Shown piece after piece: positions 47,701 through 57,900 of a stretch of 64,000 nucleotides of DNA (positions are counted from its first letter, which is position 1; each line of letters begins with the position of its first letter). Source of the DNA: Karalla daura (Eukaryota > Chordata > Actinopteri > Chaetodontiformes > Leiognathidae); contig CM055192.1 in the NCBI GenBank assembly GCA_029224185.1, forward strand, positions 19,680,739 through 19,744,738, in the 5' to 3' direction. The translations under genes were made by a program, and so were the position numbers. The notes under the pieces are model-generated. The model saw nothing but the letters and a program-made list of their open reading frames with translations. It was not told where the DNA came from and did no database searches.

Positions 47701-50700
47701 CTTCCTCAGTCTCTAAAAAGCAGGGACAAGGTCACCTACAAGCCACACACAGGAGCACTAGAGCTTAAGTGGCACAGTGAGTTTTGTCAGGTGGTAGAAT
47801 AAGGTCTTTGGCCACCAAATTCTAAACTATTTGACTGTTCTTCTTCTTCCTGAACCTCTCCAGACAGTTACAATTGCTGTATTTGACGACTGTCAGATTT
47901 TCTTTTTTTTTTAATATCCTCAGATCTTGCTCATCCTTTACCTCTGACATCTCTATAGAAAAGTCTCAGAGGAGAACATCACAGGGCTTCAGGTGCACAT
48001 AAATAATTCATGATAAAATGATATAATGCACCACAGGTTCATAAATGAATTAATCCTCAGCAACAAATCCTCACCCTGAACTGACGGCTCTGAATCATCA
48101 CTTTTTTTTTTTCTCTGACTCAGAAATGTTTGGTACCTGAGCTATCCTCGCCAATGTTGGACAATGCCACTTTCACAGTGACATTCAGAAAATTGATGTC
48201 TCCTTCTGAAAGTGTGTGATAACCAGGTTGTCTTCATCTTCGTCTTCTGCCACTTATCAGCAAGGAAGTCCAGACACTGCTCTCTCCAAGGCCACTTCCC
48301 AAGAGAGATATAATCTCTCCACCATGTCCTGGGTCTCCCTCTGGATCCCCTCTTAAACTGGTCATGCCCCAAACACCTCTTCAGGGAGGTGATCAGGAGG
48401 TGTCCTGGCCAGATGTGTAGGAGAAGAGGCTCTACTCTGAGTCCCCTCCACATGTCCGAGCTCCTGAATCTATCTCTAAACCCTTTACCCTGCATTGAAT
48501 GTCATTTGTTCGTAATCCCCTTCTTTCGGTTATACTTTGGTTATAGCACTGAAAAGCTCCTTCAGCAGAGTTTTTCAATTTGTTACTTTTTATATGATAT
48601 TACTTTTTCTTTTTTACCTATTTACTGCTGAAATTTTAAGAATTTCTGCATTGTGGGACTTTTAAAGGAATATTCTATTCTATTTTTCTGTATCCATGAT
48701 TCAGGGCCATAAGGTGAGGGTTGTAGACAGACCGGCAAATTGAGCAAATTGAAAAAAAGTTGCTTTCAACCTTATAATCGGTGATTTTATAGACTTGGTT
48801 CTGAAGTCAAGTGGCTATAATCCCACCTCTTGTATGAAGCCTGTTACGTGAGAAGATTCTGTTTGGTTACCATGGTTGACACACTGAACCCCGTAACCCC
48901 AGCCCCGAGACGCCAGGAACTCCTGCTGTATGTCAAGGCCTGGATGCTGCCATCCAAACCATCTCCTAGCACTGTGAGAACCAGAGAGAAGCTATCCCAG
49001 GGCCTGTGGTGTTGACCTTTGCAGCAACATAAACCAAGCACGACCATGTGGGATGTGTTAGAAAGACCGCGCGCGATCGTCTTCAGACTTCGAGTGTGTC
49101 AAAATATTTTCTGTTTGTGTCTCCCAGAGCAGTTCCAGTTTGTCTCTCAGAGACACAGGGGCTATCCCTTCAGCGTGGCCTTGTACGTCAACGGCATGGC
49201 GGTGGCCCGAATCAGCTCCTGCTGCGAGTACCGCTACGCTCCCGGCTTCCAGCAGGGCAGGAAGAGCTGCTTCAGGCTGGCCTGGTTGGCCGGCGGGATC
49301 CCCTGTTACAGGTCAGCCTCTGCCCCGAGGGAGACGGAAAGCAGAGCATTGGCAGAAAATGAGAAATTAGTTCCAGTCAAAACAGAACGGGCAGAAGCAC
49401 CGCTCTGCAGCTATCACGTATTGTACCAGGACAGAGAGGGATACATATTGCATGACATGGGGGAATGATGCTGGTGGTGGTGTGAGGGAGGATATGTGAG
49501 TCTTGATGAAAGCACATTTTTCTTTTCTTTTTTTTTTTCAGATGTACCAGTCTGCGAAACAAATACAGCTCCTGCCAGCAGCTGAACAACGGCACAAAGG
49601 AGAATTCAATTCTCCCTGTAGAGCGGAACACTGGCAATGGTACAAAGCCTGGAAATGAGTGTCTCAATTTTCCATTTCTTCCTAAAGCTTATTCATCGAC
49701 AGCTTTTTTGGTGGCATTAGCCCCCGTCCTTGATATTAATAAACTGGTTTAAAGACAGAATGCCCACAAAAACACTTTCATTTTTATCTCTTACTGTCTC
49801 CAATGCAGGCAGCGTTGTGTCATGTCCGTCATCCCCTCTCTTTATCCCTGCCAAACCGGATGCGAAATCAGAGAGGAGGACAAGAAAACACATCAAGGAG
49901 CGTGGCGGGGGATCTACAGACAGCGAAGACCCCGCCGTAGCCGGGATTAGAGAGACGACGAGGAGGAAACGGCAAAAGGGTCAAACTAATCAGAGGGAGA
50001 GCAAAGGCAAGACAGCTGGGCGTAACAGTGAAGAAGGCCACGATGCCAAAGGCTTGGAGGTGTCACAGAGGCCGACAGCGGTGGAAAAATGTAAGGAAGC
50101 ATCTGCCAGACAAGAACAGAGAGCGCCGCACACGAAGCTGCCACGATCAAACAAGACGGGCAGAGTTCTTGGTAAGAGGGGATGGAAAAACGGAAGTAGG
50201 GTGAAATCTTTTCAAGCATGGCTACAAATGACCTTCAGTCCATCTGCATGTGGCGTTTCCATTTCATATTAGTGGGGAGAAAAAGAACTGGGCAAGAACA
50301 AGTTCTGTTCTTTTTAAAGATTCATTGCAGGATGAGGAAGCACTGACTAAGCAGAACGGAGAGAAACAGAAGGATCCAGGGTCAAATGGGAAAAACAGAG
50401 ATGGGGAAAGACTGAAGGACCTCTATGAAGAATGTGTGGAAATGACTGCCGCGCTGGAGGAAGGCCCAGGCAAACACGACCGGCTCAAGTCAAACAGTGA
50501 GTAAAAGAAACCGCAGCACAGTAGGAACCGACTGGAATCTCCCCGGAGTGCTGTAACTGATTTACATAATACACTTTGGTCGAAAATGTTGAACTTGCAA
50601 TAAAGTGATGCATTGAACACTGTCTGCTCGACGGAAGATGGATAACGTGCGGGAGAGGATACACAGGCTCGCTCGCACACACGTCTGAACACATAAATCT

Positions 50701-50844
50701 CACTGCAGCAGATGGGTGTTCTCTGTATTGAAACACAGAAACAGTATCTCAGATGTCATTACATGTAGTCTCAAATCAACAGTGGGGATCAGTAATACCG
50801 TGTGTGCTCTGTTTGAGGAGAGATGTTTTTATTGTGCCGCAGGT

Positions 50845-50883
<39 letters not shown>

Positions 50884-53800
50884 TTGTTTGTTTCCTTCTC
50901 TTCATCTCTCTCTTTTCATGCCAAGTCCTGGAGAGGTGCCGGCACCAGAGGCAGCCGACGTTGCGGCCCAAAGCTCCGGGCTCAGATGTGAAGCGTGGTG
51001 TAGAGAGTGACACGGTCCCACAGTCTGATGGAGAGCCAGAGCCCGAGCAGGACACAGCCAGCCTGAGCTCTGGCAAAGAGGAGCCCGTTATAGAACAAGA
51101 CCTGCAGGCGCAGGTGTGTGTTTATGCGTGTATATATATGTGTGTGCGTGTGTGTGTGTGTGTAACACAAATTACTGTTGTGAATCTGCTTTTGCCAGGA
51201 ACGCTCCTGGCATTGCATCACTGGCAAAAGCCCTTGAAATTCCCACATCCTGCTTTACGTGTTAGAACTGGTCATTTTATTTCCAAGCAGTAAAATGTGG
51301 TGATAAAAAAACAATTTGTCCTTTAAAGGGATATGTTTCACATTAATGTCGAGCAGTTAACGGCGTTTTCCACGATGATGCGACTGAAATGGAAAAACAA
51401 AAGTCAGATTTTAAGATTCAAATATCCGCAGGTTTTGATTTAAACGGGACGGCGTAGTTAAAAATGGACGGACATAAAAATTATGAACTCAAATAGTGTT
51501 GTGTCAGTAGTGTGTAATGTTTATTTAGCAGATAAAAAGTGGATTTATTCGCAGGGCGGCTTACAGGGCTGTTCCATTATGTGGAGGTTAATGTGCAAAT
51601 GGTTGGTAATAAACGGTCAGAGGGTTTTTATCTGGGACAAGCAGCCGTTTGGCTCACGCTTACACATCGTGATGAAAGAGTTTCCAACGGTGGCTGAAAA
51701 ATTCCTCAAGGTCTAGCAAAGTGGCCCAGCGGTTGTGGCCGACAGCCAGACCATATGTCTTTCTGGACTCTCACCCCGTCTCTACGCTTAGAAAGACCTC
51801 CAGCACCTGTCTCTGTCACGTCTCACTCCGGGCCAGTGCATTTTGGTGCTGTGCAGCTCTCACACCCAAACAGTAAATACTTGATGTTTGCAGTACCGGA
51901 CTCTCAGGGCAGTGATGCAAAATGTATTTCTGTTTCGAGGAAAAACATTTTCTCCCTGTGCTACAAAATGGTGTTTCTATCTAAACTTGCTGTCTGGCAC
52001 TTGATGTGAACCGTTTTCTTTTTTGTGCAGCTTTGAATCCTCGCGTGGGAGACGGCTTCCCACAGGGTTTTTTTTTTTTTTTACAGAAAAAGCTTCAAAA
52101 CCAGAATCAGAAAGTTTTCTTGTCATTGTATGAACTATACATACATTTGCACACACTGTTACACACACACCTGTGTTGAAATTCTCTGGGGAGACTTCAC
52201 GGATAAGCAGCATAAGAACAGTTGGTAGCAAAGTGTAAATACTGCTCATTATAAGAGTGAACAGCACAAAATAAAGTTGTGCTCCATTTAAAAAATGCAC
52301 ATATACCACAGATAGATGTATAGATAGACGGATAGACATGCTCTTTTACAATTATGACAACATCCGTAGAACATTAAGGAATAAACTATGTTTTAGTTTT
52401 ATGTTGATCGAGCCAAAACCAAATCCAAGCATGTGATTTCCCCCTGGTTTGTGACTGCAGCTGGATGCCATGATGACGGTGCTGAGCACTTCTGATGAGG
52501 TGGAGCAGCTGGTTCTCAGGAACACGGACCTGACGGACGACCTCCTGCTCAGCCTGGCCAAGGCCCTGAAGAGCAGCCAGTCCGAGGTCAAGCTGCTCAA
52601 CCTCAACCTCAATCTCATTGGCCCGTACGGTGCCCACATCCTGCTGGATGTTCTCAGAGTGAAGCCTCAGGTCAAAGGATTACAGTGAGTCCCACATTAA
52701 AATCAGAATCGGAGAGGGTCCAATGATCGAATTCATTAAATGCCGGGGGCGAGGGGGGTGAGGGCAGGCAGGCCGATCTAGGAACATTAGCCCTTTAAGC
52801 TTTTCTAATATGAATTCAGAAAAGAAAAGAATATAATAAAGAAGATGAGACAGTCGAAACACAGCTAATCCAAGGACAAACTCGTCATTGTAGAATAAAA
52901 TCTTAGCCTCTCACTGCTGAATTGCACAATCCATCTTTTTTATGAGAAGAGGAAATGCCTCCAGTGTCTTACCTTTATGACTTATTTTTTCTCTTCCAAT
53001 GTGATGCCGTAAATTTTGCGGGAGCTTGTCATTGTGACATTTGTTCAGAGACAATTTAACAGATGTTAGTCCTACAGTGCACAAGGACCTGTGGGGTTAG
53101 GTTATTTATTTATTTATCTATTTGTCTAATAGATATGAGGTTACGGCCAGCATCTGGTTAGCATTGCACATCTGCTCTGAACAGTTGCCAGGAAACCGGT
53201 CCAGGAAGTTACTGGTCTCTGTCGCATAACTCTTTCTTTGCTGATTAAACAAATGATTGAGAAAAAGACAATAAAAAAAAACAGGCCGAGATCATGTTCC
53301 TTGTTAACTCCATCCGTTCTGTAAGCACTGCTGCCTCCACCATCAGTGGATAGCACGGTCACCTCCTAGCAGATATACAGATATACTTCAGGTTTCCTCC
53401 CAAATTCCAAAGCCATTCATTTTAAGACAGATTGGAGACTCTAAATAGCCCCTAGGTGTGAGTGGGAGAGGCGATGTTGTGTTTGAGTGTGTCTTGTGAT
53501 GAACTGGGGTCCTGTTCAGGTTAAAGCTTCCAGATGAAACTGATTTTATAATACTAAAATGTAAAATTAGGCTTTGGATAAATGTTGGGACACATTCAGC
53601 AGCACGCCCAAGAACTTTGATGGATTCTACAAACTAAGCTGTATTTTTCTTATACAAACAGCATCTTACATAATTTAACTTTAACATGCACTGAATTTAT
53701 CAATTTAAGGGTACAATATGTTCATACATTTCAACAATAACCTTGGGTACATCATTTAAAACACTACAATTATTCAAATCCCTTTAATTTGCATAAGTAC

Positions 53801-54603
53801 ACCAAAATATGTCTAAATCAATGACAAGAAAATGATGAGAAAAGTCCAGAGCTCCAACTTAAGCAGATAAAATGATATGTAAAGAAACAAAAAAAAGAAT
53901 AAGGAAAGACTTAATATCAGGGTGTATACTGTCTGAAATGAGCAGTTCGTGGAGGAATCAGAGTCTCCATGGTTACCACTTTTTCCCCTTTCTCTCCAGC
54001 TTATTTGGAAACAAGCTGCGTGACCATGGCGTGCTGACCCTGTTGAACGGAATAGCTGAGCTGCAGGAGCAAACGGCGAGAGCTGCCGTCGCCATCCAGC
54101 AGGCCATGCTGTTCCCAGCGGAGCAGAGTCTGCTCCTGCAGCTCCCCACCGGATGGAGCTCTTTCAGGATCTTTGAACTGCTCGAGCTGGATATCGGCGG
54201 GAACGGCCTGGGCAGCGACGGCGTGAAGATGCTAGCGGCGTACATGAGGCACCACTCGCGTCTGCGGTACTTAGGCCTGGCGCAGACCGGGGGCGCAGAC
54301 CTGGCAGCTTGGAAGGAACTGTTCGACGGCCTCAGGGGAAACGCTGCGCTGACTCAGGTCATCCTGGACCAGAACAACCTGGGAGACCCGGGAGTCAGAC
54401 TCCTGGCCGACGTGCTGAAGGAGAACACGGGCCTGAGACAGGTGGATCTGGATGGGAACGGGATCAGCGACGTGGGAGGAAATGACATCATGTGGGCTTT
54501 GCTGTGCAGGACGCAGTTCCCGCTGAGGCATCTGAGCCTGGAGGAGAATGACATCAGCCCCGGGCTAATGATAAGGATTCAGGAGGAGGTGAAATGTAAA
54601 TAA
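44780..54603 (+). CDS. DUF4590 (ERICH3-like) domain fused to leucine-rich repeats, complete gene
   Basis: Eleven coding exons join in consistent phase: 44780-44863, 44983-45096, 45514-45699, 45792-45969, 49128-49311, 49542-49639, 49809-50171, 50320-50496, 50926-51113, 52461-52684 and 54000-54603. Together they are 2400 nt, 799 residues plus TAA. Residues 1-140 are a basic N-terminal region. Residues about 141-249 match DUF4590, known from ERICH3, including VTMIYLGQG, GGENICVFKG, FQFVSQRHRGYPFSVALYVN and ISSCCEYRY. Residues 282-524 are a low-complexity charged linker with basic runs such as TRRKRQKG. Residues 525-799 carry ribonuclease-inhibitor-type LRRs. There is no signal peptide or membrane segment, so it is probably intracellular. 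ERICH3 is linked to cilia and LRR proteins of this kind often act as scaffolds, but the function here is unknown. The start ATG is the first in its exon. Confidence 0.85.
46015..46210 (-). mobile_element. SINE-like interspersed repeat, copy 14 (-)
   Basis: CCATCCAACCATCCATTATC, AGAGCCTATCTCCAGCAGAC, CCCTGGACAGGATGCCAGTC, CATTCACACCTAGGGTCAGT and TTAGAGCCTTCC give the 3' half in reverse. It starts 46 bp after the exon 4 donor. Confidence 0.7.
46210..48140 (+). other. Intron 4 of the DUF4590-LRR gene
   Basis: No additional exon is seen. A GT tract lies at 47471-47490 and a poly-A run at 47186-47197. The surrounding exons join in frame without it. Confidence 0.5.
48142..48500 (-). mobile_element. 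LINE ORF2 C-terminal remnant
   Basis: The minus-strand frame reads RGSRGRPRTWWRDYISLG, the hallmark C-terminal block of a large class of vertebrate LINE reverse-transcriptase proteins, preceded by a WPGHLLITSLKRCLGH-like segment. Only this terminal piece remains, inserted antisense in intron 4. It is not functional. Confidence 0.7.
49809..51113 (+). other. Charged low-complexity linker (exons 7-9)
   Basis: The three exons encode a hydrophilic, Lys/Arg/Glu/Gln-rich segment without globular pattern, with basic clusters (KSERRTRKHIKERG, TRRKRQKG) that resemble nuclear localisation signals. Exon 8 has a short amphipathic stretch, RLKDLYEECVEMTAALEE, that could form a helix. Exon 9 ends EEPVIEQDLQAQ and passes in phase 0 into the LRR exon. 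Fast-evolving linkers of this type also follow DUF4590 in ERICH3. Confidence 0.65.
50846..50893 (+). repeat. TCTG/TTTG tetranucleotide microsatellite next to the exon 9 acceptor
   Basis: Seven or eight TCTG units pass into TTTG units and then a T/C-rich tract, ending in the CCAAG acceptor at 50925. The repeat lies within the likely branch-point and polypyrimidine region of exon 9 of the DUF4590-LRR gene. Confidence 0.9.
51114..51164 (+). repeat. GT-rich microsatellite beginning at the exon 9 donor
   Basis: The donor itself is GTGTGT and runs into TATATATAT and a GT tract, so the 5' splice site is part of the repeat and there are several competing GT dinucleotides. Confidence 0.85.
51165..52460 (+). 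other. Intron 9 of the DUF4590-LRR gene
   Basis: A T run lies at 52066-52083 and an ACACACAC tract near 52150. No exon was recognised. Confidence 0.5.
52461..54603 (+). other. C-terminal ribonuclease-inhibitor-type LRR block (exons 10 and 11)
   Basis: Repeats are visible as VEQLVLRNTDLTD, VKLLNLNLNLIGPYGAHILL, LHLFGNKLRDHGVLTLL, LELDIGGNGLGSDGVKML, LRYLGLAQTGG, VILDQNNLGDPGVRLLADVL, LRQVDLDGNGISDVGGN and LRHLSLEENDIS. The LxxLxLxxNxL consensus with a helical half and 28-29 residue period is that of the RI/NLR-type class. An irregular insertion (EQTARAAVAIQQAM onward, about 45 residues) sits between the third and fourth repeats. Exon 10 to 11 joins with the split CA|C codon. Confidence 0.8.
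53310..53530 (+). mobile_element. SINE-like interspersed repeat, copy 15 (+)
   Basis: ATAGCACGGTCACCTCCTAG, TCAGGTTTCCTCCCAAATTC, GATTGGAGACTCTAAATAGC, CCCTAGGTGTGAGTG and TGATGAACTGGGGTCCTG are in family order. It lies in intron 10 of the DUF4590-LRR gene. Confidence 0.65.
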
Positions 54604-54894
54604 ATCCTGCGTGAGCTGGAGATTCCACTTCGATACCACGCAGACCTACGTAACATAGTAAACACAACACCGACTTGAGAACTCTGTTTACATTCTGAGG
54701 TTCGGGAAGGGAAAAAAAGCTGACTCATTTGACTTGTGTGACCTTCAAACACGCTCACAAAGTTCTCTATCTTCCTATAACTGGGTGGCCCTGCTACCAA
54801 ATGCAGCGTCTGAGTTTAGCCCAGGCAGGTAGTGTGGGAGGCATGTTTGCTCTCGGGCAGCACTGTGGTCTGGATGCATTTTCAAAGAGATCTC

Positions 54895-54900
54895 AATAAA
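54895..54900 (+). terminator. Polyadenylation signal of the DUF4590-LRR gene
   Basis: An exact AATAAA lies about 290 bases after the TAA stop at 54601-54603. A T-rich stretch follows at 54948-54963. The 3' UTR would therefore be about 300-320 nt. Confidence 0.55.
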
Positions 54901-54924
54901 CGGAGGCTTTCTTCTCCATGGTGA

Positions 54925-57900
54925 GGCTACATCTTCACCTTGAGGTTTTCTTTTTTTTTTTCTCCCTCTTCCCACCAGGGTTAACCCTCCTGACTCCACA
55001 CCTCCTACTTTTCTAAAACGGACTCGGCCACAAGGCTCTCTGATCCCGGTGTCATTTTATTGAATAATTTGCTGCCTCCTGACAAAAAAGAAACCACAGT
55101 GATTCATTCCACCCACAGTGCTTACAGGTCTTGGATGACTTACTCACAACTCCGCCCGACCCCTAAACATTTCAGGAGCTGTCATCAGATCCCATTTCAC
55201 CACTTCTGCAAATCAAACACGAGTTACAGACAGCCAAGGCTTGCAACGCCAACTACCCCCATTTTGTCATTTCTGTCTCTTCATGTGCTAGACAGGACCT
55301 TTATTCAGGACCTAAACATGAGGAGCATGGGGAGGGGGATGGGGTGGAGGGAACTAGGGCAAATTCATCTGAATTTCAAGGCCGTCATCTTATTGTTCTA
55401 TCAACACCGGCATTCTGAGAATAACTGTACCTGTGATCAAAGCTTGTCAGAGTGGCAATTATCTCCTCCTCCCAGCACTGCCAGTAGTGATTCCACTGAA
55501 AACAATCCCTCCATATTTCATCTGCAGTCTTTGCGAATTCCTTTCTGTGGAACCCTGATAAAGACGCTCCGCGAAGCCTCGGAGAGGATGACAGATAAAT
55601 GAGAGCGGCGCACCTGAAGATTACATCTGCAGAAGTCATCCTGCTCGGCTGTATCGGGCTGAATAAGCCTCTATTTGTGGTGTCGCGGTGGCACGCATTG
55701 AGACTTTCGCACGGCAAAGACAAGATGTCTGGGTTGTGGGCGTGTTGTTTGTTCTCAGGTCACTTCTTGCAGACAAGACGGGTGAGATTGTGTTGGGCAA
55801 TAAAAACGGTCAAAGTTTATTTTCTTCTTGCGTGTTCATCTCCTAAGATCTCTGTTTGCAGCAGATTGAACAGGACTAAGTGGTACAGCCTCACGGCTGG
55901 CCGGGCATAAGCCGGCAAAACAAAGAGCCGCACTGTATTTCACGACTCCTTCGATAAGGCCTTCGCGCTTCTCTCTTACGAATAATTCGCAGATCACTGA
56001 CCCCATTGTCCGTCTGCTTGTGTTATCTGAATTTGGCTTGAAAGGAACCCTGCTGTGTTACAAGCTTCTTTCAGCTACTCTTCCAAAAACAAGGCCCTCA
56101 ATCAGGCCAGCTCAATCTGTTAGGAATTCACAGTTTTGCTCCAGAAACAAGTTTCCCCTTTCAGGTACTTAAGCTGCGCTGCCATACCCATGGTAATAAT
56201 CTGGTTAAACACGTCTTTCATCGATACTCCCCCCCGTTGAGAACAAATCTATAGCTCCAACATGTGAATCTAACGTGTGAGATGCAGAGTTTCACACAGA
56301 TGAAACTGTGCCGCAGGGAAAGTGAAAGACTGTAAAGTCTTGGGAATCGAGTGTCTAGATTGTGACCTGGGGCGAACAGTAAACCGCATGAAGCGAACAA
56401 TGCTTTCCCAACCCCTTGGGAAGTTCTATGATTCAGACTTCCTTCAAGTTTCCTGGGCAGAATGATGAAATGTATTTCCACTGTTTTTTTTTTGCAGAGC
56501 ATTATTTTTTGATGTTTTTTTGGAAATCATTTACCTTTGAACACACATCCCTTTTGACCCATCCTTCAAATTGCCTCCAGATAAACATTCATGGCCAGGA
56601 AACCAATGCACTATAGCAGGGGTGTTGCACCCTCTGCCATGGCAACTCTCGATAAAAGACAAACAACACTCAATAGAGGTTGTGGGGTGTTGCAGCAGCC
56701 AGAGCAGCCGTCTATTTTTGAGGAGAAAATTGCCGTGCCACAGGTGTGAGGGAGGGCGAATACTGACTCATGTTGTAAAGCACATTTTAATGAATGCACC
56801 ACGCAAAATGCCTTCCAATTTTTATATATATTTCCACTTTTCAAGGAGGCATTCTATCAGTTTTAAAGTTTAGTTACAGCATGTCTGGACATAAATACAA
56901 CCTCTGAATTATATCCGTGATAAAACGCGGCTGTCGCCCGAGATACAAAATGTGATTTAACGACTCTCCAAACGCAGAATAGCGCCGCATTGAAGCCTCT
57001 GCAGTGCGTCATTTCCACTCCAAAATTAACAGCGAGAGTTAACACCAGAGCCTGCCGGTTAAAATGGAGCGTGTGTGCCTCGGGAACAGTCTGACTCACT
57101 GTTTGACATGAGGGACGGATGGATGGGCCTGGACGTATGTTTGCGTACAGCCGAGCTGGTTCCAGCCCACGTGTACAGAGCCAGGTGCTGTGTTTGTGTT
57201 TACGGAAGTCCGGGGGCGACTGGCCTCCATTGTACCCATTAAAGCTTTGTGCTGGATTATTTGTTTTGTCTAGTCTGTCTAACTCAGATGTTAGCGGCGC
57301 AGCCTGACCGGCTGCAGATCTTTTACTGTCAAATGTAAAAAAAAAAAAAAAGAATGGAGGGTTTAGAGTTGCTGGCTCTGTGGCAGACGTAACACAATCA
57401 CTTTGGCAGTTGACAAAAAAATGAGAAGGTAAGTAAAAAGCACTGCGATGCATTCTTGACAGACAACTGTATTAAGATCTCGGTATTTATGTGTCCAGCT
57501 GCTGGGGTTGAGAGTTAGAGAAGAGCAGGAAGTTGATGTTGGCTGACACTGGGTGCACACAGTGATACAGAGGGTGAATGTTGAAGGGTCTGGCTGCTGA
57601 TGAGAGTGAACGTTTCTAGATTGTCTGAGATGTAGCATCACAGTTTAATAGAGACATGATGTCCTTTAATGTCCAGAACAAGAGGAAAGAAATAGACCCG
57701 ACGCTGCTGTGATGATGTGACGTGATGTGCAAAAACTACATTAAAATGTTTGTACAGTTCACGTCTCATTGTCATATTGGTGGGACAGCTAAGACTGTTT
57801 AAACGACGGTTTCCTTCCTAAGGCGAAATAAATCTGAAGGCTTATGAGATGGTTATGTGACAGGAAATTATTAAAATCATATTTTGCCACATAAAATCAA

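Larger units (their letters stand above)
45792..49311 (+). other. DUF4590 domain (exons 4 and 5)
   Basis: Exon 4 (45792-45969) supplies KKSNVTVTMIYLGQG, DELKILQQVNGGEN and ICVFKGLVTPG. Exon 5 (49128-49311) supplies EQFQFVSQRHRGYPFSVALY, VNGMAVARISSCCEYRY and a C-terminal GIPCYR. The order, the paired CC and the YPFS segment correspond to the ERICH3 domain. The intron between is the gene's longest, about 3.2 kb, and holds a SINE-like copy and a LINE remnant. The paired cysteines plus CY(R)C at the exon 5-6 junction could coordinate a metal, but that is inference. Confidence 0.8.

Noticed and set aside
49730..50272. 180-codon plus-strand open frame as a stand-alone gene
   Set aside because: Its ATG is intronic. 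Only 49809-50171 is exon 7 of the DUF4590-LRR gene, bounded by a CAATGCAG acceptor and GTAAGA donor, and the ends are read-through.
50846..50893. CRISPR-like direct repeats
   Set aside because: The units are uninterrupted tetranucleotides without spacers, in a eukaryotic intron.
53872..54603. 243-codon frame starting at 53872 as an independent LRR gene
   Set aside because: The first 43 codons lie upstream of the CTCTCCAG acceptor at 53999 and are AT-rich intron. The LRR pattern begins exactly at the exon and joins in phase to exon 10.
55060..55602. 180-codon plus-strand frame after the DUF4590-LRR gene
   Set aside because: It begins 150 bp after the poly-A signal, has His/Ser/Pro-rich random composition and no recognisable domain.
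56863..57453. 196-codon minus-strand frame
   Set aside because: It contains a run of phenylalanines from a poly-A tract and no conserved motif. Taken as chance.
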